Of a DNA stretch of 26,576 nt, positions 1-8,500 are shown piece after piece. Each line of letters opens with the position of its first letter. Positions within the stretch are counted from its first letter, which is position 1. The position numbers and the translations under genes were made by a program. Below the pieces are notes generated by a model that was given only the letters and a program-made list of their open reading frames with translations, was not told the origin of the DNA and did not search any database. This DNA is from Euryarchaeota archaeon UBA124 (GTDB lineage Archaea > Thermoplasmatota > Poseidoniia > Poseidoniales > Poseidoniaceae): the NCBI GenBank assembly GCA_002502215.1, contig DAPT01000094.1, positions 1-26,576 of the forward strand, in the 5' to 3' direction.

Positions 1-603
1 CTTGGTGAGGTGTTCTGAGATTGTTGCTCTTGCAAGGCCGAGTTGCTCTGCAAGTTCCGTTATCTTAATTCGTTTTGGCAGGTCATAGTAACCTCGATCA
101 TATGCAAACTTGGCAAGTTTTAGCTGCTTTTCGGTTAGAACAGAGTCATGGTCCTGTGGAGTGAGTTTTAATGTCCTGGCACTTATCCGATCTGGTTTTG
201 CCATGAGTCGGAGAACACCTGACAACAGACGTAACTTCAACGACGACCCTTGCAAAATGTAGGTCAATCCGTCACCATCGAGTTTTGAACCTGCTACTGC
301 ATACGTTCCGTTGGTTCGAGCATTGAGAGATGGGACAGGATGAATAATTTTGCAAATAACGAGGTGACCTTCATCCGGTACTTCGGATTCCTGAACGATT
401 TCAAGCACTTCTAGAGATTCCACGGTTCGAAGGTCATCGATCGTTTTCCCTTTTTTGAGATGAAACTTAAACAAACATCGGATGTCTTTCGGAACTCGTT
501 TGATGTACGAAAGAAACTCAATGCGGTCAGCAATTTTCAGAATGGGGCCGACACCGATGCTCTCGAGGCGGTCACTCCGCCAAAAGAAGGATACCTCCCG
601 CAT
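1..603 (-). CDS. Bat-type helix-turn-helix transcription regulator, C-terminus cut by window edge
   Basis: Read on the minus strand from ATG at 603 and running off the window at base 1, giving 201 visible residues. The last 50 or so residues (LTEKQLKLAKFAYDRGYYDLPKRIKI, then TELAEQLGLARATISEHL) match the HTH_10 domain of the bacterio-opsin activator (Bat) family of archaeal regulators: the invariant LT-x-x-Q beginning, a YYD-x-P turn, and a recognition helix of type A-x-x-L-G-x-x-x-x-T-x-S-E-H-L. The first 150 residues have no domain I recognise, which is usual for this family, where the N-terminus senses a signal. An in-frame TGA at 613-615 limits the start to ATG 603 or the GTG/TTG codons just before it. 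A palindrome at 604-624 abuts the start codon and suggests autoregulation (inference). The target genes are unknown. Confidence 0.85.
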   Translation of the reverse strand, partial: MREVSFFWRSDRLESIGVGPILKIADRIEFLSYIKRVPKDIRCLFKFHLKKGKTIDDLRTVESLEVLEIVQESEVPDEGHLVICKIIHPVPSLNARTNGTYAVAGSKLDGDGLTYILQGSSLKLRLLSGVLRLMAKPDRISARTLKLTPQDHDSVLTEKQLKLAKFAYDRGYYDLPKRIKITELAEQLGLARATISEHLTK

Positions 604-624
604 GAACAACACTCAGTGTTCTTC
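604..624. promoter_or_regulatory. Imperfect 21-bp palindrome at the start of the HTH regulator (candidate operator)
   Basis: The arms are GAA, then AACACT (608-613), centre C at 614, AGTGTT (615-620), then TTC (622-624). Only positions 607, 614 and 621 break perfect symmetry. It lies directly before ATG 603 of the minus-strand regulator and 24 bases after the end of the gene upstream on the same strand. The size and odd-centred symmetry fit a dimeric HTH-protein site. A weak transcription terminator of the upstream gene is the alternative, but no T-run follows. Confidence 0.45.
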
Positions 625-648
625 AAAATAAGTGAATCGACAGACCGT

Positions 649-1281
649 TTATCTCATTTCAAGCCATCCGAGGAAGCTTGCAATCGGCAAAAAAATCGCA
701 AGAAGCATGTTGACTCGTTTGCGCTGATTCCGCAATTTCTCGGGCAACTCGGGTGCAATTTCGATCGCTGAAGTATACCTTGATTGGCGCGTTTTTGGAA
801 ACGCTTGATCCAAAATGGAGAGAACGTTTGCTCGTAATTCAGGTTCTCTGCTGCCGCCAACACCTCGTCCAACCATGTATCGAATCGGAAACTCATTTGT
901 CAGAGGGGTTGTAAGGCGTAGAATTTCCTCAACTCGACTTGAGTCATGAAGGTCGATTCGAACCGTTCTCCCATCGCTGCGTACATGGCTGAGAGCTCTC
1001 CATTTCCCCCGACCTTCATCCATCCCATCCAAGGCTTCCAATGTGCGCTGAATCGGAGGCGTGCTGGATGCGACGGGACGCTCTCTTTTTGCTAAAAAAG
1101 GACCGAGAAGAATTCCACCCACCAGCGGGAAAAAGGTGATGAGATAGACGATTCGCAACAACTCCTCAGGGTTTGTTAACGCAGATACAAGAGCAAGACT
1201 GAACCCAAAATAGAGGCCTAAAAAAGCGCCTGCTTGCAGTCCGAGCCACAAACCAACGGGTTCAGTTGAAGCCTCCGCCAT
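649..1281 (-). CDS. Small membrane protein of unknown function
   Basis: I place the start at ATG 1281, giving 210 residues beginning MAEASTEPVG. The frame is open further upstream, but that stretch reads through the AT-rich divergent promoter and the neighbouring gene. Two hydrophobic segments lie near residues 10-34 and 41-64 and a third at 189-208. Between them is a polar domain of about 120 residues (81-185) that includes VRSDGRTVRIDLHDSS and RYMVGRGVGGS and probably faces the cytoplasm. I do not recognise the family. The gene stops 24 bases before the palindrome of the HTH regulator on the same strand, so the two might be co-transcribed. An AT tract at 1316-1335 could promote this gene with a short leader. 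Confidence 0.65.
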   Translation of the reverse strand: MAEASTEPVGLWLGLQAGAFLGLYFGFSLALVSALTNPEELLRIVYLITFFPLVGGILLGPFLAKRERPVASSTPPIQRTLEALDGMDEGRGKWRALSHVRSDGRTVRIDLHDSSRVEEILRLTTPLTNEFPIRYMVGRGVGGSREPELRANVLSILDQAFPKTRQSRYTSAIEIAPELPEKLRNQRKRVNMLLAIFLPIASFLGWLEMR

Positions 1282-1315
1282 AACCGTTGCATGGAGTTTG
1301 ATGAAAAGAACCCGT

Positions 1316-1335
1316 CGATAAATAAAAATTAAAAC
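1316..1335. promoter_or_regulatory. Shared AT-rich divergent promoter (TATA-like)
   Basis: A run of nearly pure A/T (GATAAATAAAAATTAAAAC) lies between the divergent genes starting at 1281 (minus) and 1357 (plus). Its centre is about 27 bases before ATG 1357, the expected archaeal TATA-to-start distance for a leaderless transcript. For the minus gene it would give a leader of roughly 10-15 bases. Confidence 0.5.
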
Positions 1336-1356
1336 ATTCTTTGGCCTAGTAAACCC

Positions 1357-2052
1357 ATGGAGCGAAACGGTCTCGAGTCCAGAACAAGGGACCAAAAGGT
1401 TGGCCTATGGATTGGTGGAATCAGCTTTTTCTTCCTCGCTTCTTTTTTCCTAGCGCCTGCGCTTGTTGAATCGGGTACAATTGGCGAACTCTCTGGCCGA
1501 GCCAATGTGCTGGATTTCCATAAGGAAAACGAGTACAACTTCACATGGACGGATTTGAATATTTACAGTGCATCAATCTATGCGTTTGGCGACCTGAATT
1601 GTCACAACAAACACGAACGATCGTGGGTAGTTAATGGGAATCAAATGCCTGTCTGTGTACGAGATGTCGGAATATTTGCAGGGCTTGCTTTGGGCGGCTT
1701 CATTTACTCAAGGCGAGGTGTTAACCGTTGGACAATCAGAGATACATTTTTGTCAATTCTACCAGATGACAGACTCCAACCCGTTTACCGTTCAAATCGC
1801 AGAACCATGGTTTTCATCGCTGTTGGTCTCATCTGCGTTGTTCCGTTGGCATTGGATGGATTTACCCAACTTCTCACAGATCGTGAATCCACAGCATTCC
1901 TCCGATTGGCTACGGGTATACCATTTGGCTTTGGACTCGGACTCTTTTTCGCTGCCGCCTACAGTGCCAGGCCAAACAAATTTAGTGGGCCAGGACAAGT
2001 CCAACTACCAGGAAACGTACGATTCCAGAGACCGCCTCAAGAAGAGGAATGA
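1357..2052 (+). CDS. DUF2085 family membrane protein
   Basis: The product has 231 residues and about four membrane segments (near 17-37, 102-118, 149-168 and 179-200). The stretch NCHNKHERSWVVNGNQMPVC, then VRDVGIFAGL (residues 81-110), matches the signature of DUF2085 proteins, which have a Cys-His near the start, an R-S-x-x-x-N-G-x-Q-x-P-V-C core and a G-I-x-x-G helix. Cys82-His83 and Cys100 suggest metal or redox binding, but the family function is unknown. A TATA-like tract 27 bases before the ATG supports a leaderless start here. The gene is convergent with the thymidylate kinase gene, and their 3' ends overlap by 16 bases. The C-terminal tail is hydrophilic and ends in acidic residues. 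Confidence 0.8.
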   Translation: MERNGLESRTRDQKVGLWIGGISFFFLASFFLAPALVESGTIGELSGRANVLDFHKENEYNFTWTDLNIYSASIYAFGDLNCHNKHERSWVVNGNQMPVCVRDVGIFAGLALGGFIYSRRGVNRWTIRDTFLSILPDDRLQPVYRSNRRTMVFIAVGLICVVPLALDGFTQLLTDRESTAFLRLATGIPFGFGLGLFFAAAYSARPNKFSGPGQVQLPGNVRFQRPPQEEE

Positions 2053-3389
2053 TCAGGAGGCGGCATTGTCCACCACACCACCAATTGTTCAGCATTTTCC
2101 GGAACAGGGCAATTTTCATGACCACTGGTCAATATTTTCAAGCGTTCAATGGTGTTCTCGACAGCTTTGTTGACCTGCGCAGTGTTCTGCTGGAGAACAT
2201 CTTCAAGCGCCTTTTCCCAAGCCTTCTCTGGGTTGTTTCTCCTCCATGTGGACATAAGTACGCGAAATGGCCACATTGCCAAGGTCAATCTTGCAAAACC
2301 AATCCATGCATCACGTAGTTTGAACACCTGTCCTTCAGCGAATGGTATGTGATTTTGTTGCCTGTGAATCCAATTTGCTTCTTCGAGCCACTTGACAAGT
2401 CTCTGCGTATGTCGTTGTGTGACCATTCGATGAGGGCCGAGTGATTTGTGCAAGCGTGGAATCTCGCATGATCCTGCCATCAATGATAACGTTCCTAGAA
2501 TCGACCAACTCGATCGCGCAAGGGGATTGCTTGGTACATCCGATGCCTTTGCTCGTTTTGAATCCCATTCGTCTTCAGCGCTTTGCATCCATTGAGCAGG
2601 GGAACGTCCGCTCAACCAACCAATGTGCACGGATGTACGTTCCATGGGCGCTCCAGGTAAACGGGTTTGTTGTTGGACATCATGGGCCAATTTATTGAGT
2701 AAGTATCTATCCACTTTATCTGGATCAACATTTAGGGGAACTGGCCTACGATTGAAAAATGAGCGCAGTTCCGAACGCAATTTCTGCCGAAGTTCGTCCA
2801 AACCTCCCTCGTTCAAGATTGGCCCAACAATGCAACACTTATCGAACGGTGGAGCTACTTTTACGGTACCTGTGAACAGGTCATTAAATCCTTGACGTAT
2901 GGTTTTCTGGATCTCAGGTGTTTCAAAGTACTCTTGTTTATCGCTGCTCATTCGTAGAGTCGCATGCTTGATTCGTTCGATGGCTCGGTTTGGGTCACAA
3001 TCAATCCAGACCACGAGATCAGGAATCATTGATGCTGAGTTGACCTTACAAACCGTGTCAATACCAAGTTCTCCAACCACGCCTTGGTAAATAATGGACG
3101 AGTGGATGTTGCGATCAGAAACAACAACCTCACCTTGTTCCAATCGTGGCTTAATCCACGTGTGTGAGTGATCAAGCCGATCGGCGGCAAACAATCCCGC
3201 TTCTTGGAGTGGAGTTTTATCTCCGACTTTAACGGATTCGAGAGCCAATTTTCCGAGGTCGCTATGACGACGTGGTTCATGGGTCCGATGAACTTCATTG
3301 AAGGGGTAATACTCGAGAAGTTCAGCGAGGATTCGGACGGCCTCGCCTTTGCCTGAACCATCCCCACCTTCAACGGTGATGAGGTACAT
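2037..3389 (-). CDS. tmk: Thymidylate kinase with extra C-terminal domain
   Basis: The product has 450 residues, about twice the usual length of dTMP kinase. Residues 1-215 form the kinase, which phosphorylates dTMP to dTDP with ATP. The P-loop GGDGSGKG is at 8-15, the LFAADRLDHSHTW helix at 66-78, the DR motif SDRNIHSSIIYQG at 91-103 (a usual Tyr replaced by Asn94), and VVWIDCDP at 126-133. Residues 216-450 are an added domain. Within it, 292-350 (SSWSILGTLSLMAG, then HRMVTQRHTQRLVKWLEEANWI) reads like a winged-helix fold, followed by a Trp-rich helix and another long helix (385-420). The start ATG shares one base with the stop of the preceding gene (TAATG), so translation is probably coupled. 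The kinase call is firm; the role of the extension is unknown. Confidence 0.9.
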   Translation of the reverse strand: MYLITVEGGDGSGKGEAVRILAELLEYYPFNEVHRTHEPRRHSDLGKLALESVKVGDKTPLQEAGLFAADRLDHSHTWIKPRLEQGEVVVSDRNIHSSIIYQGVVGELGIDTVCKVNSASMIPDLVVWIDCDPNRAIERIKHATLRMSSDKQEYFETPEIQKTIRQGFNDLFTGTVKVAPPFDKCCIVGPILNEGGLDELRQKLRSELRSFFNRRPVPLNVDPDKVDRYLLNKLAHDVQQQTRLPGAPMERTSVHIGWLSGRSPAQWMQSAEDEWDSKRAKASDVPSNPLARSSWSILGTLSLMAGSCEIPRLHKSLGPHRMVTQRHTQRLVKWLEEANWIHRQQNHIPFAEGQVFKLRDAWIGFARLTLAMWPFRVLMSTWRRNNPEKAWEKALEDVLQQNTAQVNKAVENTIERLKILTSGHENCPVPENAEQLVVWWTMPPPDHSSS

Positions 3390-4210
3390 TACTCCACCTC
3401 ATCGTCCTGAAATTCATCACGAGCGAGAATCATTAATCCCATTCCGCAAAGAATCAGAAACGGTCCAAAAACAATAAATCCACGACTAAAGAGTGCAAAT
3501 CCTGCAAAGTATTGCGTTTTCCGGTAGTTTTTCCCCCTCCGTGCACCGTAAGCTGCATTGATTCCAACAACTCCTGCAAGAATTGTCACAAGTGCAATGC
3601 CTGTGGAAAGTGCAACTGCATTTTCGAGTGACCAACCAGAGTCTGAGAGTGTGAAGTCCTCCGGAGTTGCTGTTCCGTTTCCTTTCGTAAGCGTAAATGG
3701 AGTCTGAGTAGCTCCTTCTGGCGTGAAGGTCCGCTCAACTGTGAGGTACGAATCAAATGAAACACGGAGCACGTGAGTTTTCGAAACGACGTTTTTGAAT
3801 TCATAGTACCCATATGAATTGGTTTCAGTTGGCAGGATGGTGGTGTTTGTCTCTTCATCAACGAGTTCAACGGTCACTCCCTCCATTGCGTCACCCGATT
3901 CAGCCTCTAAAACGATTCCATAAACGTCGACAACGCTCTCTTGTTCCAATGAACTGTTCAACAATTCAGCTGGATTTCCCTGCAGCAAAAGCAGTCCAGT
4001 AATGATACCAAGCACGCTCCCTATGAAGATCAGAGATGAGGCGAGAGTGAGCAGACCGGTGCTCTCATCGATAAGAAGAAGCTCATCGCCTTGGGTTGTT
4101 GAAGCCACGATTTCTGTCTCTTGAACAACGAGTTCATCGTCCTCTTCTTCACCGTGTAGCTTTTCCCGAACACGTGCTCTAAGCGCTTCACGTCGTTCGT
4201 TTATGTCCAT
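3389..4210 (-). CDS. Membrane protein with extracellular carboxypeptidase-regulatory-like domain
   Basis: The product has 273 residues. A charged cytoplasmic N-terminus (1-45, rich in Arg then Glu/Asp) is followed by a membrane segment (about 53-76). Next comes a domain at 92-175 that reads VVDVYGIVLEAESGDAMEGV, then SYGYYEFKNV and LRVSFDSYLTVERTFTP. This is the pattern of the carboxypeptidase regulatory-like (CarboxypepD_reg / B-repeat) beta-sandwich, with G-x-V near the start and G-x-Y-x-F in the middle. Two further membrane segments lie near 200-222 and 238-262, before an acidic tail. Such domains usually stabilise or display surface proteins; no enzyme motif is seen. The gene lies 67 bases after the M28 peptidase on the same strand and overlaps tmk by one base. 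A TATA-like stretch (AAATATC, 4237-4245) lies about 30 bases before the start, so it may have its own promoter. Confidence 0.7.
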   Translation of the reverse strand: MDINERREALRARVREKLHGEEEDDELVVQETEIVASTTQGDELLLIDESTGLLTLASSLIFIGSVLGIITGLLLLQGNPAELLNSSLEQESVVDVYGIVLEAESGDAMEGVTVELVDEETNTTILPTETNSYGYYEFKNVVSKTHVLRVSFDSYLTVERTFTPEGATQTPFTLTKGNGTATPEDFTLSDSGWSLENAVALSTGIALVTILAGVVGINAAYGARRGKNYRKTQYFAGFALFSRGFIVFGPFLILCGMGLMILARDEFQDDEVE

Positions 4211-4277
4211 TGCAAGCCCCCGAAATCGAACTGGTGCGCGAAAAAGATATTTCCCCAGTGTATCCGCGCACGAAGAC

Positions 4278-5435
4278 CTATCGTTTCAAACGCACGCTTT
4301 CATGCAACCCAATGAATACAAGCATTATGAGGGCAATAATGGTAAAGATTCCTCCCGTAAAAAGCGGGCTGAAGGAAGGGACAGACTCTTCGTTTGCACT
4401 TGAATCAACACTGGTCTCATTCTGCTGGTTGTCGAGCCAAGACCCTTCTCGTAGACCAAGTTCGATCAGACGCCCAATGTGAGCAAGAGATTCGTCTGAA
4501 ACCTTGTCGGGTGTATCTTCGTGAGTGTGCCAATAACCCTCCCACTTGGTCGCATTCTCTCCGTATCGTATATCGATGAAATCGATTGCCGGAATTCCAA
4601 CCTCGAGCATCGGAACATGGTCATCGATGACACCATCCGTTTGGGTAAAGTTAACGATATCAAGTCCCGGTTTACCGCTGCAATCAGTGATGTTGTCCAT
4701 AAGGCCGAGTGGACCTGACAATTGTTCTACAGCGCTCCATAAACGGTTCCCACCTTGATGATCCAAATACGGTGGATATGTTCGATAAATCTTCAAATCC
4801 GCATCCCCAATCATATCGACGAGGAGGAAGGCATCAATGCGGTCGATGTCTTCACTGGATATGTTTTCAGCCCATGCTTTCGCTCCAAGCATGGATGGCA
4901 CCGGTCCTTGATCTTCAGCATCGGTTAAAAGAATCCAAACCTCGTGTTCAAGCCCCATCGAGGGAACAAGCCGAGCAAGTTCCCACAAGACTGCGACTCC
5001 ACTTCCTCCATCGTTTGCTCCTGGAATCGGCACATCTGTCATGTTTGGATTGGGATCGCGCTCTGCACGGTCTCTCGAATCATAGTGCGCAGCTAGAACA
5101 ACAACAGTACCGTTCTCTTCTACGTTTTCTGGGATCAACCGACCTTCAAGATTCGTCAGATTGTAACCTCCTCTTGAATGCGGGTCCTCTGTCCAATCAA
5201 ACGCAGGCCTTGTTTCCATGAACCAATCACGCAGCTCCATTGATGCATTACTTCCAGGAACTCTTGGGCCGAACTCAACCTGAGTTGTTACGCTGGCATT
5301 GGCCATCTGACCATCGAATTCGAGTTCCTCAATCGCAGTACAGACCGATTCACTGGACACCATTGGTGCTGCAACAGAGGCCAAGAGAAGAACGGACAGA
5401 ATTGGAATTGTTCTCAATCCATAACCCTCCAGCAT
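4278..5435 (-). CDS. Secreted, membrane-anchored M28 family zinc peptidase (glutaminyl cyclase-like)
   Basis: I choose ATG 5435 (385 residues), because a TATA-like sequence is centred 26 bases upstream and the product then begins with a clean signal peptide (LRTIPILSVLLLASVAAP). A start at 5471 would add 12 residues. The M28 metal-site motifs appear in order: LAAHYDSRD (His117), GANDGGSG (Asp142), LTDAEDQG (Glu174-Asp175), LVDMIGD (Asp207) and GYWHTHEDTPDKV (His303/305). FGPRVPGS before them and the IDDHVPMLEVGIPAIDFID segment are shared with glutaminyl-peptide cyclotransferase-like M28 members. Either aminopeptidase or glutaminyl cyclase activity is possible; I favour aminopeptidase. A hydrophobic segment near residues 361-379 anchors the C-terminus in the membrane, so the enzyme faces outward. 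It diverges from the large surface metalloprotease gene. Confidence 0.87.
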   Translation of the reverse strand: MLEGYGLRTIPILSVLLLASVAAPMVSSESVCTAIEELEFDGQMANASVTTQVEFGPRVPGSNASMELRDWFMETRPAFDWTEDPHSRGGYNLTNLEGRLIPENVEENGTVVVLAAHYDSRDRAERDPNPNMTDVPIPGANDGGSGVAVLWELARLVPSMGLEHEVWILLTDAEDQGPVPSMLGAKAWAENISSEDIDRIDAFLLVDMIGDADLKIYRTYPPYLDHQGGNRLWSAVEQLSGPLGLMDNITDCSGKPGLDIVNFTQTDGVIDDHVPMLEVGIPAIDFIDIRYGENATKWEGYWHTHEDTPDKVSDESLAHIGRLIELGLREGSWLDNQQNETSVDSSANEESVPSFSPLFTGGIFTIIALIMLVFIGLHESVRLKR

Positions 5436-5455
5436 GTTGATGCTACTAATGCGGG

Positions 5456-5466
5456 GTATTAAATAC
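5456..5466. promoter_or_regulatory. TATA-like box of the M28 peptidase gene, nearly symmetric
   Basis: GTATTAAATAC is a near-perfect palindrome centred at 5461, exactly 26 bases before ATG 5435 of the minus-strand peptidase, the archaeal TATA-to-start spacing for a leaderless mRNA. Read the other way it would start plus-strand transcripts near 5487, giving the 1403-residue protease gene a leader of about 35 bases with a GAGG ribosome site at 5511-5514. It may therefore serve both genes (inference). Confidence 0.45.
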
Positions 5467-5521
5467 CTCATTTCGATACAACGAATTGTGATACCGCATC
5501 ACATTTTATTGAGGACAACAT

Positions 5522-8500
5522 ATGTCTGAACGACGCTCTACTAAGGCTCTCTTTCTCGTCTTCCTGATGTTGACGTCTGTGATTGCTCAGTGTGCAGCGA
5601 ATGAAACAGAGAACGACGTCGAAAATATCGCAGAAAGCATTGGAGTTGTCTACGGCGATCTGGCTGATTTCAATGTTGAAACAGGTTCGCAGTATCTGTT
5701 GATTGATGAAGGCCAACCTGTGGTTTCTGCGACATCGTTCATCAAGCAGGCTTGGGTTGACGAAGGTCGCCCGGGTGTTGACGATATCCGATATCAGCCT
5801 TCGATGGCTCGCTCAACCTGCTCACAGCACGTTGTTGGCGATACGCTGACGGTGCCGATTTCTGGAGGCTCGACCGGTGTGTACGTCGCTAAGACCACTG
5901 CAACCGTGGCCTTCCTCGTCCAATCTGGTCGCACACTTTCCTCAACGGTGCTGCAAAACCTTGCATCAACTTGGGATCAGACCATTTATCCAACAATGAC
6001 AACCTATTTCGGAAAAGATTACCAAGACGGCCGTGGGCTTGCTCCGCCAGACAACGACAACAACTGTCAAGTTGAAATCGTAATTTACGACATCGACGGC
6101 GCATTCAACATTGGTGGTTATTTCTCCCCAGGAACTGCGGCGACCCGTGAAGTTGTGTACATTGATTTTGCCGACATAACGCTCGCATGGGGCAAGTCGA
6201 TTATTGCTCACGAATTGCAACACTTGCTTCACAATGCGCAAGACCCGTACGAAAATCTCTGGCTGGATGAAGGAAATGCCGATGTTGCAATTTACCTCTG
6301 CTTCGGAGCAGACGGTACACTTGCAGGCCATTTGAACGGCTGGACCCAACAATCGGACCTCAGTGTCCGATGGTGGAACCAAAGGAACGGCGATTACGGA
6401 GCAGGATTCATTTTCACGATGTACCTCGCGGACCATCTTGGTGGTGGCCCGGCTGTTCGCCAACTGGTTCAAGATTCAGCCACCGGAGGTCTCGGTGTTG
6501 AAAATTTAGCGCTGTCTCCCGTCTCTGGACAATCCGGGAAAATCGGACGAACCATGGGTGAAATATTTGCGAATTTCTCAATTGCAGCGACCATAGATTC
6601 AGACCAAGGAATCTACGGTTTCTCGAACCTTGATCTCAATCCCTCGTGCGGAGGGTCCACGTTTTGCCGCATTACACCCGCAGATACCAACTCGGACTGG
6701 TCGACACCTTGGAGTTCAACTGGCCACACAATGGAAGGATGGGGCATTCGCTCGTTCAAATTCACCCCAGGAGCAGCCTCTCCAGCGCCTCTAACACTGC
6801 GAGTAACTTCCGATGTGTCGAACTTTGATGGTGTGCTTGTGTACAAATCAACAGCCGACGGTTTGTGGACTACACAAGATCTGGATTTCAACAGTAACGT
6901 TGCGACAGGTTTAATCCAAGGGTTTGGAAACCTTACCGATGAGGTCTATGCAATCGTATGGTACGCAAGCACAGTAGCCGATTGCGATTATACATCCTGT
7001 GGCCCTTCATACCCGCAGGGAACGATTGATATTGAAGCTGCACGAATTACCTCACCAGCTACGATGATGCTCAATGGAACAACCCTCGGAGACAGGGACG
7101 GTGATGGATCTCCAGACACTGTACAAGTAAACTACTCGATCCTTTCAAACGCCTTCTTTGAGGATTTGGATGTTGATGCACTCATCCGAGACAGCAATGG
7201 AACCGTTGTCGATGCTATTTCCACCCGTGTCCAAGCTGGCGGTGGTGTCCATGTTCCTGACAGCGTTTATTTTACTGCAAACAAGGACGACCAATACACC
7301 GTTCAGTTCACAATGAAAAACATGCTCGGAGCTGTCCTCGACTCCGAAACAACAGCGCCTCAGGCATTGACCAACATGGCACCGGTTGCGAACGCTTCTG
7401 TTTCGACCAACACGAGTCAAACATACGAGAAAATCCAGTTCACTGGAGATGGGTTTGACGCATGGGGTCTTTCCCTCGACAACAACACTCTACCATACTT
7501 CGACCAGCCCGTTGCATACGCATGGGACTTTGACGATAACATGACTTCTGGATTACGCTCACCACTTCGCTCTTTCTCCGAAGCAGGGGTCTACAACACG
7601 ACGCTGCGAATCATGGACATCGGAGGTACATGGTCGGACGTGAGCATCAATCAAATCAACATCACAGATGATTCACAGCCGATTCCGATCATCACGGTGA
7701 ACAACAACGTCGTCGCAGACAGGATTGAGATTTTTACCAACCAACGCATCATATTCTCCGCATATCAAACAGCCGACAACGTGCCGTTGGAGAATCTTGA
7801 CTTTGAATGGGATTGGGGAGACGGTTCTCCAGTCACATCTGGGACAGGGCTTTACACTGCTAATCATGAATGGGGCGACGTTGTTGGTCCGAATCAAACC
7901 TATATCTTGACACTCACCGTCTCAGACGGGATTAACATAGGTCAGAAAACAATCGAGATCGTCGTTAACAACCGCCTGCCCTACCAGATATTCTCTGACG
8001 TACTCACTACCTATACCTACACGCCCCTGCTGATGCCCGATGTTTTCACAGACGACGATGGAGAGAATCTCTCCCTGAGTTGGGTCTTCCAAGAGGGAGT
8101 AAATCTGGACGGTGTCGATGTTGACCGAGGCGATGAGTTCTCATCCACTACCTCTGCAACCTTGTATCCAGCACCTGCTTGGGACAATCCGGGTACGAAG
8201 AACGTCAGTGTCACTGTCACCGATGAAGACGGTGGTATTTCTGTCGCTGAGCTTCAGGTTATCGTCATTAACCAACTACCGGTTGCAAACTACATCGTCA
8301 AAGAATCTGGAGCAACCGGCGCCCCGCAAATCGATTTCCTTGTCGATGAAGCAGGAGTTAACGTCCCGTACACGTTCGATGGTAGAACAAGTTTTGATGT
8401 TGATGGGACCACCGGTACATACAATGATTTGACATTCAACTGGTCGTTCCCAGATGGTACATTTAGCGACAAAACCTTGCCTGCATACTCCTTTACCGAG

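Noticed and set aside
1634..2173. Long plus-strand open frame (179 residues) overlapping the DUF2085 gene
   Set aside because: The DUF2085 frame has a recognisable family signature; this frame is out of phase with it and has no recognisable pattern.
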